A stretch of 64,000 bases of DNA from positions 310,001 to 374,000 of the forward strand of contig NZ_JBHUML010000005.1 of the NCBI RefSeq assembly GCF_042684865.1. Reading direction: 5' to 3'. The translations under genes and the position numbers were made by a program. Within the stretch, counting starts at the first letter, position 1. Each line of letters starts with the position of its first letter. This DNA is from Salibacterium lacus (lineage in GTDB: Bacteria; Bacillota; Bacilli; Bacillales; Marinococcaceae). The notes under the pieces are model-generated. The model saw only the letters and a list, made by a program, of their open reading frames with translations. It was not told the origin of the DNA and did no database searches. Shown in pieces: positions 8,919 through 16,567 of the stretch.

Positions 8919-9548
8919 ATGACGATTTACAAACGGGTTCTGGGAGACGAATTTCATCGATTACATCCAGCTCTGCAGCGAAGATATGAGTTACTGGATG
9001 GCAGCCGTTTTGAAGGCCAGGGCGTGATGCGGACCATAGAGGGTGGTCCAAAGTGGTTACTTCCCTTGTTCGCACTAGGAGCCAGGTGGAAACTGCTGTT
9101 TCCGGAACGCGGGGAACATATTCCTTTTACGATAAGGAACACCCGTAGAACAGGTAATGATGGGCAGGAGGAAATTTATTGGGAAAGAATTTTTCATTTT
9201 GAGAAAAACAAAAGGTTCTTCCATGCTGTCATGAGCCTTGATAAGAAAAGAAATATAATCAAGGATTATTTGGGAGAACCCCCTATCGTATACTCCGATT
9301 TATCGTTTTCTGTTTTACGAGACGGCGGGTTACATATCACATCAGAGAAGCAGCGGTTGATACTCGGGAAAATGGAAATTCCTATCCCAAGACCTTTCCA
9401 GGGCTCAGCCTCCGTAACCGAGAATTTTAATGAGAAACATCAAGTGTTTGAAGTAAAAGTCGTTGTTGAAAACCCTTTGATTGGCACGCTTTTCTCCTAT
9501 GAAGGGGAATTTACAAGGGTCGACATTCCGCAACGTTGGCTGCTTTAG
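8919..9548 (+). CDS. DUF4166 domain protein
   Basis: A 209-residue protein with the start typical of DUF4166 (IYKRVLGDEFHRLHPALQRRY), a glycine-rich stretch GRFEGQG-like near 30, and a C-terminal half rich in beta strands (SEKQRLILGKMEIPIP). The DUF4166 region usually occurs fused or next to DoxX-like or dehydrogenase partners, as here. It overlaps nothing and is coupled to the preceding gene. No catalytic motif can be named. Confidence 0.75.
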   Translation: MTIYKRVLGDEFHRLHPALQRRYELLDGSRFEGQGVMRTIEGGPKWLLPLFALGARWKLLFPERGEHIPFTIRNTRRTGNDGQEEIYWERIFHFEKNKRFFHAVMSLDKKRNIIKDYLGEPPIVYSDLSFSVLRDGGLHITSEKQRLILGKMEIPIPRPFQGSASVTENFNEKHQVFEVKVVVENPLIGTLFSYEGEFTRVDIPQRWLL

Positions 9549-9675
9549 TATGTTGTAATTTCTCGTTATCATCGTATTTCCAGAGGCAACCGGCTGGCGT
9601 GTTTATACTTATAAGTTTTCCTTCCCGGTACACACGCTTTTTCCATCTAAGCAACCTGGAAAAGTTGTTTGGCTA

Positions 9676-10221
9676 TTACTGTAGTCCGACTTTTTCCCGG
9701 AAGCTTTCGATCCGCCCCGATTCGTTGGATTTGAATGCTTTCACAATTTCTTTTTTCCGCACGCTCCAGGGTTTTAGTGCGTTTTCTTCTTCGTAGGTTT
9801 TCAGCTTATCGATCATGAGCGTTTCCTTATAGCCATTTTTTGCATATTCCTCCCAGTACTCCGTCTCAGTGAGATTCTCTGCTTCCATGGTGTTACGGAT
9901 ATCTTTCCATGTGGGTTCCGCATTATCTATTTTTCCGTTTTCCAGTTTACTCCTCACATTATTGGACATCTTCATCGCTTCTTCCTCTGTGACTTCTATT
10001 CCGACCTCCTGTGCTCTATTAACGACCGCAACCCGCTGCACGAGATGATCGAAAGCTTCCTTCTCTGCGCGTTCTTTTGTCATTCCGTTGTTATTCTGCA
10101 GATTTTCGCTGATCCGTTCATATGCTGCAACACGCAGTTCGTCATTGATCGGATTCAACGTCTCTTCTCCGCCGGAACAGGCTGTCATGACGAGCATGAG
10201 CAGCAGCATCCATCGTTTCAT
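9676..10221 (-). CDS. SurA-N/PrsA-like lipoprotein without a PPIase domain
   Basis: A 181-residue lipoprotein starting at the ATG at 10221 (GGGGAAAGG upstream). The lipobox LVMTAC puts the lipid on Cys15. Residues 20-175 are helical and charged and carry the SurA_N-type pattern (AVVNRAQEVGIEVTEEEA). The isomerase domain found in PrsA is absent, so it is a chaperone-like fragment of that family. It is convergent with the DUF4166 gene. Function inferred only from the family. Confidence 0.7.
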   Translation of the reverse strand: MKRWMLLLMLVMTACSGGEETLNPINDELRVAAYERISENLQNNNGMTKERAEKEAFDHLVQRVAVVNRAQEVGIEVTEEEAMKMSNNVRSKLENGKIDNAEPTWKDIRNTMEAENLTETEYWEEYAKNGYKETLMIDKLKTYEEENALKPWSVRKKEIVKAFKSNESGRIESFREKVGLQ

Positions 10222-10369
10222 GCCTTTCCCCACTTTCGTATTTCCTGTATGATGATACTGCCATCTTATCATAGAGAGGAGCCCCTGCTTCCATTTTTGG
10301 AAAAATCATAAGAAACGGGGACCCGGGTGTTTTCGTACTATACAACAGAACGAAAAGGAGGTCTGCATC

Positions 10370-10867
10370 TTGGAATCATCGCTGCAGCAGCCCGAGCGCC
10401 GTCTTTCAAAGAAAGCGGTACGCGTCTGGGTCATCACCAGTATTCTCGAACAATTCATCAATATTGCTGTTCTTGGAGTGCTCTACTACCTCGATCAGCG
10501 GTTCTCGTGGCCGGATTGGGTAAACTGGATCCTCATCGGACTTGTTGTTCTTATTGTTTTAAGTGCAGTCTGGTCTATATTTATCAGCCCTTGGCTCACG
10601 TACAGGCACTGGCGGTATGATGTAAACGACGAATTTCTCCAGCTGAAGCGCGGTGCGATAAGAGAAGTGCATCACATCGTGCCGATGACAAAAATTCAGT
10701 CCATCGCGACGAAACAGGGACCGTTTCTGCGGAAATACGGGCTGCTGACGCTTACGATCAAAACGTTGAACTCCGAGCATGAGATTCCGGCGCTTCCGGA
10801 GGATACCGCCATCGACGTGCGGAATCTTATCGCACGTTTTGCGAAAATCAAGGAGGTGGAAGAATGA
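10370..10867 (+). CDS. ydbS: YdbS-type membrane protein with bacterial PH domain
   Basis: A 165-residue protein that starts at TTG (AAAAGGAGGT eight bases upstream). Two transmembrane helices (about 25-45 and 52-75) are followed by a bPH_2 domain with the pattern ISPWLTYRHWRYDV ... VPMTKIQSIATKQGPFLRKYGL. It overlaps the ydbT start by four bases (ATGA), the standard ydbS-ydbT arrangement of bacilli. In B. subtilis the pair is linked to resistance to heterologous peptides such as amylocyclicin. Family assignment is strong. Confidence 0.88.
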   Translation: MESSLQQPERRLSKKAVRVWVITSILEQFINIAVLGVLYYLDQRFSWPDWVNWILIGLVVLIVLSAVWSIFISPWLTYRHWRYDVNDEFLQLKRGAIREVHHIVPMTKIQSIATKQGPFLRKYGLLTLTIKTLNSEHEIPALPEDTAIDVRNLIARFAKIKEVEE

Positions 10868-12372
10868 CGCACGCCAAACGCTACCACCCGCTTGTGCTCG
10901 TATTCCAGCTGAAGAACCTGATCCGCAATATGATAATTATCGGGGTTTACCTGTTTGTGTTCAACGCCGGTTCCGACGACGCCTTCTACACGTACGCCCG
11001 TTACATATTTCTCGGGATTTTCGGCCTGACCGCGTTATCGTATGTCTATAAATGGTTCACTCATACGTATAAGCTTGATACCGGAGCGTTCCAGCTGTAC
11101 AAAGGCCTTTTCGCCAAATCAAGACGGACCGTTCCTTTTTCCAAAATCCAGAACGTGCAGCGTCATACGTCCTGGCTCCACCGTCTCTTCGGCATGACGT
11201 CGATTACATTTGAAACGAACATGGAGGATCAAGACGATTCTGTCACGTTCCGGGCCGTGCCGCCGGCGGAAGCAGACCGGCTCGAGGATGTTGTGAAACA
11301 GCACGAATCGGAAGCAGAAACCGAGGAGACAGAAGCGGATGCCGCAGAAAGCGATGCAGAGACGGAATCGTCCGCCCCGGCTGCGAAAACTGTGCATTTC
11401 CGTCCTGGAACAAAAGATCATATCAAAGCATCGTTTTTGTCCCTGAGCTTTTTTGCCTTGATACCGGTGATTATTTCTCTCGTGTCGAACGTCGACTCCA
11501 CCGACACATTCAATCGGGTGATGGAAAGCGGCTTTGTATCCATTCTCATCGATGCCTGGTGGAAAATCACCTTGATTGTCGTGCTGTTCGCGGCGGCTGC
11601 GGTTATATTCGGCGCGGTGCAGACCATTCTTCAGTACGGCCGCTATGAAATTGCGTCCGATGACGAACGGATCTACATTACGAAAGGATTCTTCCAGACC
11701 TCATCGTTCTCTGTGCAAAAAAGCAGAGTGCAGGCGGTGGAATACCGGCAGCCACCCATCAACCGGTGGCTCGGCATGACAGAGATGAGGCTGATCAGTG
11801 CCGGCGGAGCAAATGCCGCAGGCGGAACGGAAAACATCACATCGCTGTACCCGTACATGTCCACCGCCCGCGCCGCCGGATTAATCGAAGAAATCCTGCC
11901 TGTTTTCTCCATCACCGGTGCCATGACTCCACTGCCGCGCCGCTCGCTTTTCGTCCGGCTCGTGCGGCCGAGCTGGGTCTGGCTGATCGCAACCGGGCTT
12001 CTCTTTTACTTCGAGCCGTCGCCGTTTGATATCTATATTCCGTGGTGGGTACTGTCAGCGGTGCTGCTCGTTCTCGTGATACTCTCGCGCCTGCTCGATT
12101 TCGCCCACACCCGCTACGCCGTCCATAACGAATGCATCCAGTGGAGAAAAGGCGGCTGGACCACCTTTTTGTTTGTAACAAAGCGGGAAAAAGTGTCGGA
12201 AATGACATTCAAACGCGGCATTCTCCAAAAACCGACCGGCCTCTCAACGATGGTAACGATCAACCGCTCCAATCCGGTCAAACACACCGACATCGACGAC
12301 ATCCCCGCCGATGCCGCGCGAAACATGAAGGACTGGTACAGCCGGCGGACCGGTGATATCATAACCGAATAA
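10864..12372 (+). CDS. ydbT: YdbT-type membrane protein with repeated bacterial PH domains
   Basis: A 502-residue protein made of three helix-pair plus bPH_2 units. The PH cores are seen at about 80-130 (TVPFSKIQNVQRHTSWLHRLFGM), 270-315 (SVQKSRVQAVEYRQPPINRWLGM) and 425-480 (REKVSEMTFKRGILQKPTGL). An acidic low-complexity stretch (about 145-175, rich in E/A/T) links the first two units. It is cotranscribed with ydbS and ends at a terminator. Role is as for ydbS: envelope protection, exact mechanism unknown. Confidence 0.88.
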   Translation: MTHAKRYHPLVLVFQLKNLIRNMIIIGVYLFVFNAGSDDAFYTYARYIFLGIFGLTALSYVYKWFTHTYKLDTGAFQLYKGLFAKSRRTVPFSKIQNVQRHTSWLHRLFGMTSITFETNMEDQDDSVTFRAVPPAEADRLEDVVKQHESEAETEETEADAAESDAETESSAPAAKTVHFRPGTKDHIKASFLSLSFFALIPVIISLVSNVDSTDTFNRVMESGFVSILIDAWWKITLIVVLFAAAAVIFGAVQTILQYGRYEIASDDERIYITKGFFQTSSFSVQKSRVQAVEYRQPPINRWLGMTEMRLISAGGANAAGGTENITSLYPYMSTARAAGLIEEILPVFSITGAMTPLPRRSLFVRLVRPSWVWLIATGLLFYFEPSPFDIYIPWWVLSAVLLVLVILSRLLDFAHTRYAVHNECIQWRKGGWTTFLFVTKREKVSEMTFKRGILQKPTGLSTMVTINRSNPVKHTDIDDIPADAARNMKDWYSRRTGDIITE

Positions 12373-12390
12373 AATTGCGGCACTTCATTG

Positions 12391-12418
12391 GAACCGGGAT
12401 TCCCCCCGGTTCTTTTTT
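12391..12418 (+). terminator. Terminator of ydbS-ydbT
   Basis: Stem GAACCGGG/CCCGGTTC followed by six T residues, 18 bases after the ydbT stop. Confidence 0.9.
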
Positions 12419-12461
12419 GTATCAAGGGGGTCAGCAGCGGCTGTTTCAAGCCGCGACGGCT

Positions 12462-12660
12462 CCGTGGACACTACACCGCCGGGCAGCATGTTTAGTATCC
12501 ATGGAAGTGCAATTCGGGCACACTAAGACTTACGGCACCGGCAGTTAGTGTCCATCGATCTCTACCGCTGCCCACTAATTCCTGATTGCAGCGGTTTAGT
12601 TTCCACCAAATGAAGACCCGTGGACACTACACCTTTATTTTTCGATGATAGTGTCCACAC
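12462..12660. repeat. Cluster of GTGGACACTA / TAGTGTCCAC repeats (cluster B)
   Basis: The gap between ydbT and the next gene holds about eight copies or degenerate copies of the word seen at 6380-6524: 12464-12474 GTGGACACTAC, 12493-12502, 12516-12525, 12544-12554 TTAGTGTCCAT, 12570-12578, 12596-12605 TTAGTTTCCAC, 12620-12630 GTGGACACTAC and 12649-12658 TAGTGTCCAC. Orientation alternates, and the last two could fold back on each other. Spacing is irregular (about 20-45 bases). No open frame covers the region. Confidence 0.7.
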
Positions 12661-12760
12661 AGCTGCAGCCCTTCTTTATAGAAAACATATGAATAAAACA
12701 AGACATACTGTTCAAGCTAGGTATAAGAATGCATGCGGCACAGGAAGCGGAGGTTAGAAC

Positions 12761-13306
12761 ATGCCGGGATACGAAGAGCTATCAACCGATATAAACAGGC
12801 AGATCATATTGATTCACGATCAGATGATGGAATTATGGAAAGAATACGTGTTATTCGACTGGCATTGGTGGTTCGGGGTACTTATCACTCTTGTCTCCAT
12901 TTTGGCGTGGTGGTTTTTTCATGACCGAAGAAACCAGGGAAGCCTTCTCTTGGCCGGACTCACTGCTGCTGTCTGCTCCGCCACGTTCGACACAGCCGGA
13001 CATTACCTCGGCTTATTCGATTACCATTATGGCGTTATCCCGTTAATCCATAATTATATCCCGTGGGACTTTATTTTCATCCCGGTTCTCGTCATGTTTA
13101 CAGTTCAGCTTTTTCCTACCCGCTCCTTTATTCTGCGGGGCATTGTTCTTTCTGCTCTGATATCGTTTGTAGGGCTGCCGTTTCTTCATTGGATTGATAT
13201 TTATCAATTGCTGGACTGGCGGTACGTGTACTCGTTTATCTCGATGTTTATCATTTTTCTCGTCGCTTACGGCATGAGCCGGATCCGGAACCGCTCCGAT
13301 CTGTGA
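12761..13306 (+). CDS. CBO0543-type integral membrane protein
   Basis: A 181-residue protein with about five transmembrane helices and the family features FDWHWWFG near 33 and HYLGLFDYHYGVIPLIHNYIPWD near 81-103. A GGAGG site lies ahead of the ATG. It stands alone between the repeat cluster and a terminator. The family is widespread in Bacilli and Clostridia but has no known function. Confidence 0.75.
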   Translation: MPGYEELSTDINRQIILIHDQMMELWKEYVLFDWHWWFGVLITLVSILAWWFFHDRRNQGSLLLAGLTAAVCSATFDTAGHYLGLFDYHYGVIPLIHNYIPWDFIFIPVLVMFTVQLFPTRSFILRGIVLSALISFVGLPFLHWIDIYQLLDWRYVYSFISMFIIFLVAYGMSRIRNRSDL

Positions 13307-13322
13307 AAAAGTTATTTTCTAC

Positions 13323-13357
13323 GCACCCGATGTTTCTATTCATCGGGTGCTTTTTTT
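13323..13357 (+). terminator. Terminator after the CBO0543-type gene
   Basis: 10-bp perfect stem GCACCCGATG/CATCGGGTGC, loop TTTCTATT, then seven T residues. Confidence 0.92.
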
Positions 13358-13388
13358 CGTGGATTTCCAGGTTTTATGATTTTCTCCA

Positions 13389-13436
13389 TTGACCGTATGT
13401 AAGTGTTAGTGTACTATATAACTAGAACACTAACAC
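13389..13436 (+). promoter_or_regulatory. Sigma-A promoter overlapped by a GntR (YtrA-type) operator
   Basis: TTGACC (13389-13394), a 17-base spacer and TACTAT (13412-13417) form a good promoter. A perfect 10-bp inverted repeat GTGTTAGTGT (13403-13412) / ACACTAACAC (13427-13436) covers the spacer and the start region. The AGTGTA-type core is what YtrA-subfamily GntR repressors bind, and such a regulator is the second gene of this operon, so autorepression is the likely mode. Confidence 0.8.
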
Positions 13437-13459
13437 AAAGGAAAAAGGAGAGAGAAAAC

Positions 13460-14230
13460 ATGCAGGGTTGGGGAAGTTTGTTGAAAAAAGAACTACGGCT
13501 CGGGTTACCGGCGTTTTGGATTGTTGTTGGCGCTCTATTATTTATCGGTGGAATTGCCTCTTATTTTGGGGGACAGAACGGGGTATTGAATGAAACATTG
13601 TTCATTTTCAGTGCAGTAACGTTTCTCGGGATGGCCCTGTACCTCGGCTTTTATTTTATTTTCAGCATGACGGCGGAAACGAAACGGCTGCATTTATGGC
13701 TCCATCACGCGCGGTCGGCATCTGGATTGATTTTCGCGAAAATCACGTCCGGCGTTATCTATCAAGTAATTATAATGTCGGTTCTTATTGCGGTTGTTTT
13801 CATCACCGCCACGCAGGTACAGTGGGATGTCTTCTCAAACGATTGGAATCTTGGAGTAAGCGCAGTTGTAGTCCTAAGTATCCATATCGTGCTGTATTCA
13901 ATCAGCATGAGCATTGGTCTCCTTTTTTTCTGGATGATTTTTCTATTGATGAAAAAAGCCATGCCGACGATTCTCAGTATATGTTTGACCGTGCTTGCTG
14001 CCATCGCCGCTCTCATTGCATTTGGATGGTTTGCCGATACGACGTTTTATGCGGCCATTACGGAGTGGGGAGCAATTAATCTGGAAAGTCTATTCTTTTG
14101 GATTAATTTCTCGTTTCTTCAAATAGAGACACCGGTGGTCTTTATCGGCTCTTATGTATTTGACATTCTCTTGACCGTCGTCTTATTTCTTGCGGCAGTC
14201 TGGATTCTGGATCGAAAAGTTGAGGTGTAG
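13460..14230 (+). CDS. ABC transporter permease subunit (YtrC/ABC-2 type)
   Basis: A 256-residue protein with about six transmembrane helices. The ATG at 13460 has AAAGGAGAGAG upstream. Helices are seen at about 20-40, 52-75, 100-125, 145-170, 175-200 and 230-252. After the second helix the stretch TAETKRLHLWLHHARSASGLIFAKI resembles the coupling helix that touches the ATPase. It is the first gene of a permease-GntR-ATPase operon. Substrate not evident; relatives respond to cell-wall antibiotics. Confidence 0.78.
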   Translation: MQGWGSLLKKELRLGLPAFWIVVGALLFIGGIASYFGGQNGVLNETLFIFSAVTFLGMALYLGFYFIFSMTAETKRLHLWLHHARSASGLIFAKITSGVIYQVIIMSVLIAVVFITATQVQWDVFSNDWNLGVSAVVVLSIHIVLYSISMSIGLLFFWMIFLLMKKAMPTILSICLTVLAAIAALIAFGWFADTTFYAAITEWGAINLESLFFWINFSFLQIETPVVFIGSYVFDILLTVVLFLAAVWILDRKVEV

Positions 14231-14233
14231 TCT

Positions 14234-14608
14234 ATGAGTCAGGAATTCGAATCGAATACGCCGATTTACATGCAGCTGGCGGACCGGATCAACCGCCGGA
14301 TTCTGCGCGGCGAACTGCATCCCGGCGAAAAACTTCCGTCGGTTCGGGAGACGGGCGTGCAGTCGAATGTGAACCCGAACACGGTGCAGCGCACCTATCA
14401 GATTCTCGAGCAGTCGGGTATCGCGGAAAGCCGGAGAGGGCAGGGAACGTTTGTCACAGAAGACCCCGCCATCCTCCAGTCGATGCGCGAACGGCTGAAG
14501 CGGGAGGAAATCGCTTCGTTCGTCCGGGTCATGAAAGATATGGGATATGAAGCACGCGAAATTCAACACGGAATCCAGGAGTTTTTAGAGGAGGAGAATG
14601 AATCATGA
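14234..14608 (+). CDS. GntR-family regulator, YtrA/YhcF subfamily
   Basis: A 124-residue repressor. The winged helix covers residues 10-75 with the signature GELHPGEKLPSVRETGVQSN and NPNTVQRTYQILE, followed by a short helical C-terminus (about 80-120) as in the YtrA subfamily, too short for a ligand-binding FCD or UTRA domain. It follows the permease by three bases and overlaps the ATPase start (ATGA). The palindrome in front of the operon is its probable operator. Confidence 0.88.
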   Translation: MSQEFESNTPIYMQLADRINRRILRGELHPGEKLPSVRETGVQSNVNPNTVQRTYQILEQSGIAESRRGQGTFVTEDPAILQSMRERLKREEIASFVRVMKDMGYEAREIQHGIQEFLEEENES

Positions 14609-15294
14609 TTGAATTGCAGGGAGTAACCAAACGATACCACGGAAAAAAAGCGCTAGACTCGGTGGATTTGACGCTGGAACCAGGTAAAATTGTCGGGCTC
14701 GTCGGAGAAAACGGAAGCGGAAAATCGACGACACTGAAACTGATTGCCGGGCTGAACCATCCGACAAGAGGGCGTGTCACCGTCGACGGGCACAAAGCCA
14801 CGCGCCGGATTGCGGACCGGGTCGCCTACCTGTCCGAACTCGACGACTATTATCCCTTTTTCACGGTCGGCGGCATGATTGATTTTCACGCTTCGCAGTT
14901 TCCGGACTTTGACACGAAAAAAGCCGATGAAATGCTGTCGTTTATGAATCTGGAACGCAGCAGCAAAGTCAAAACCTTGTCCAAAGGAAACCGCGGCCGC
15001 CTGAAAATCGTGCTCACGCTCTCACGTAACGTGCCGGTTCTGCTCATGGATGAACCGCTCTCCGGTCTCGACCCGATGGTGCGCGATTCCATCGTGAAAA
15101 GTCTGATTTCCTTTATCGACATCGAAAACCAGATCGTGCTTATCACCACCCACGAAATCAAGGAAATCGAAGGCATTCTCGACGACGTCATCGCCATCAA
15201 AGACGGACATATTATCGGCCACCACAACGTCGAGGACCTCCGCTTCGAACACGGCAAAGGTATCGTCGAATGGATGACCGATGTGTATCAATAA
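14605..15294 (+). CDS. ABC transporter ATP-binding protein
   Basis: A 229-residue ATPase. Walker A GENGSGKST lies at about 34-42 and Walker B VLLMDEPLSGLDP at about 143-155. The expected LSGGQ is replaced by LSKGNRGRLK at about 119-128, as in other GntR-linked YtrB/YhcG-type ATPases. The H-loop is ITTHE at about 178. It pairs with the permease two genes upstream to form a small exporter whose expression the intervening GntR protein controls. Confidence 0.9.
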   Translation: MIELQGVTKRYHGKKALDSVDLTLEPGKIVGLVGENGSGKSTTLKLIAGLNHPTRGRVTVDGHKATRRIADRVAYLSELDDYYPFFTVGGMIDFHASQFPDFDTKKADEMLSFMNLERSSKVKTLSKGNRGRLKIVLTLSRNVPVLLMDEPLSGLDPMVRDSIVKSLISFIDIENQIVLITTHEIKEIEGILDDVIAIKDGHIIGHHNVEDLRFEHGKGIVEWMTDVYQ

Positions 15295-15297
15295 ACC

Positions 15298-15327
15298 AGA
15301 AAGGAGCTCCGGCTCCTTTCTTTTTTT
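15298..15327 (+). terminator. Terminator of the ABC operon
   Basis: 10-bp perfect stem AGAAAGGAGC/GCTCCTTTCT, loop TCCG, then a T tract, directly after the ATPase stop codon. Confidence 0.92.
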
Positions 15328-15339
15328 GATGAGAAGAGA

Positions 15340-15468
15340 TTTCTCGATCGATTCCCGTGATTTCTCGATCGATCCGCCTGTTTCTCGATTGATTCCAGCG
15401 GAAAACAGGAATTTCTGCATCGATTCTCATCATTTCTCGATCGACTCTCCACATTTCTCGATTGATTC
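15340..15468. repeat. 21-bp tandem repeat with TTTCTCGATYGATTC core
   Basis: Six copies of the 15-base core start at 15340, 15361, 15381, 15412, 15433 and 15454; the period is 20-21 bases apart from one 31-base step. Each core holds the self-complementary TCGATCGA or a one-base variant. Both strands are open across it (FSIDSP-type on plus, IDREI-type on minus), but no ribosome site or start fits. It lies between a terminator and the promoter of an Rpn-family gene. Confidence 0.85.
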
Positions 15469-15478
15469 TCCAGAATAC

Positions 15479-15507
15479 TTGCTTTTCACAACAGGAACAT
15501 GTATTCT
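15479..15507 (+). promoter_or_regulatory. Sigma-A promoter of the Rpn-family gene
   Basis: TTGCTT (15479-15484), a 17-base spacer ending in TG, and TATTCT (15502-15507). It lies immediately after the tandem repeat and 37 bases before the chosen start. Confidence 0.6.
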
Positions 15508-15543
15508 ATAAAGGAACAAACGTTCTTGATGAAGGAGGGGTTT

Positions 15544-16416
15544 ATGACGATTGATCACGACCGCCTGTTTAAAGAGATCCTGACCACTTATTTTGAAGAA
15601 TTTATCGCGTTGTTTTTTCCAAAGGTGCACGAAGCCGTTGACTTTTCGGAAATCCAGTTTTTACCGGAAGAAGTGTTCAGCGATGTGACCCAGGGAGAGA
15701 AATACAAGGTGGATGTCCTCGCAAAAACGAAGTTGAAAGACGAAGAAACCGTCATCATTATCCACACCGAATCCCAAAGCTATCCCCAGCGTGATTTCAA
15801 TGAACGCATGTTTATTTACTACGGCCGACTGTACGAGAAATACCGCTGCCGCATTCTGCCGATTGCCCTTTTCACCTATGATCAGAAACGAAGCGAAACC
15901 GATGAATTCACCATCCGCTTCCCCTTTCACGACGTGCTCCACTTTCAGTTTCTTATGATCCAGTTAAAACAGCAGAACTGGAGACAATTTATCCACACAG
16001 GTAACCCGGCAGCCGCTGCATTACTTTCCAAAATGGGGTATAATGAAAAAGAGAAAGTACAGGTTAAGAAAGAATTTCTGCGTATGATGGTGCACATGCA
16101 TATCAATCGAGCGCACACCACCCTGTTAACCGGTTTTTTCGAAACGTATTTAAAACTGACTTCGTCCGAGGAACAATTACTAAAAGAAGAGGTGAAAATG
16201 ATGAGAAAGCCGGAAGGAGACAAAGTAATGGAGATTATGGTGTCCTATGAAAAAGAAGGGCTGGATAAAGGGTTGGAGCAGGGAAAAAAGCAGGGAAAAG
16301 AAATGAACAAAATCGAAACGGCGACGGCCATGCTGAAAAAAGATATGGACGTTCCTCTCATTGCAGAAATCACAGGACTCCCGCCCGAAGATATTCTGCG
16401 GTTAAAAGACAAATAA
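15544..16416 (+). CDS. Rpn-family recombination-promoting nuclease / PD-(D/E)XK transposase-like protein
   Basis: A 290-residue protein. The ATG at 15544 follows AAGGAGGGG; an in-frame ATG 45 bases upstream has no such site. The N-terminal 150 residues carry the PD-(D/E)XK fold pattern of the family: DRLFKEILTTYFEEF at the start, VDVLAKTK near 56, and the HTESQS motif near 74. The C-terminal third is a charged helix region with a repeated GLDKGLEQGKKQGKE and the tail DVPLIAEITGLPPEDILRL, where these proteins vary by copy number. Rpn proteins of E. coli cut DNA and act as phage-defence or genome-rearranging factors. Two broken copies of its C-terminus lie at 18.4 and 30.4 kb. Confidence 0.85.
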   Translation: MTIDHDRLFKEILTTYFEEFIALFFPKVHEAVDFSEIQFLPEEVFSDVTQGEKYKVDVLAKTKLKDEETVIIIHTESQSYPQRDFNERMFIYYGRLYEKYRCRILPIALFTYDQKRSETDEFTIRFPFHDVLHFQFLMIQLKQQNWRQFIHTGNPAAAALLSKMGYNEKEKVQVKKEFLRMMVHMHINRAHTTLLTGFFETYLKLTSSEEQLLKEEVKMMRKPEGDKVMEIMVSYEKEGLDKGLEQGKKQGKEMNKIETATAMLKKDMDVPLIAEITGLPPEDILRLKDK

Positions 16417-16430
16417 AGATAAAATATGGA

Positions 16431-16460
16431 CAGCTGCTGTCTTGCGCAGCGTCTTTTTTT
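16431..16460 (+). terminator. Terminator after the Rpn-family gene
   Basis: A GC-rich hairpin (GCTGC ... GCAGC) followed by a run of T lies about 15 bases after the stop codon. Confidence 0.7.
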
Positions 16461-16528
16461 CCAGTAACAATTGCTCTGGGTTCCCCGTTCATGTCGACGC
16501 CTCGATACAATTTTTCTATATACAACAC

Positions 16529-16561
16529 GCACCCCAATTGTTAGAACAACAATCAGGGTGC
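16529..16561 (-). terminator. Hairpin after the DUF4179 gene
   Basis: GCACCCTGATTGTT pairs with AACAATTGGGGTGC with one bulge, close to the DUF4179 stop codon. There is no clear T tract, so termination is uncertain. Confidence 0.5.
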
Positions 16562-16567
16562 GGTATT

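Noticed and set aside
15340..15468. CRISPR array
   Set aside because: Repeats are short (15 bases) with 6-base gaps of no unique spacer, and no cas genes are present.
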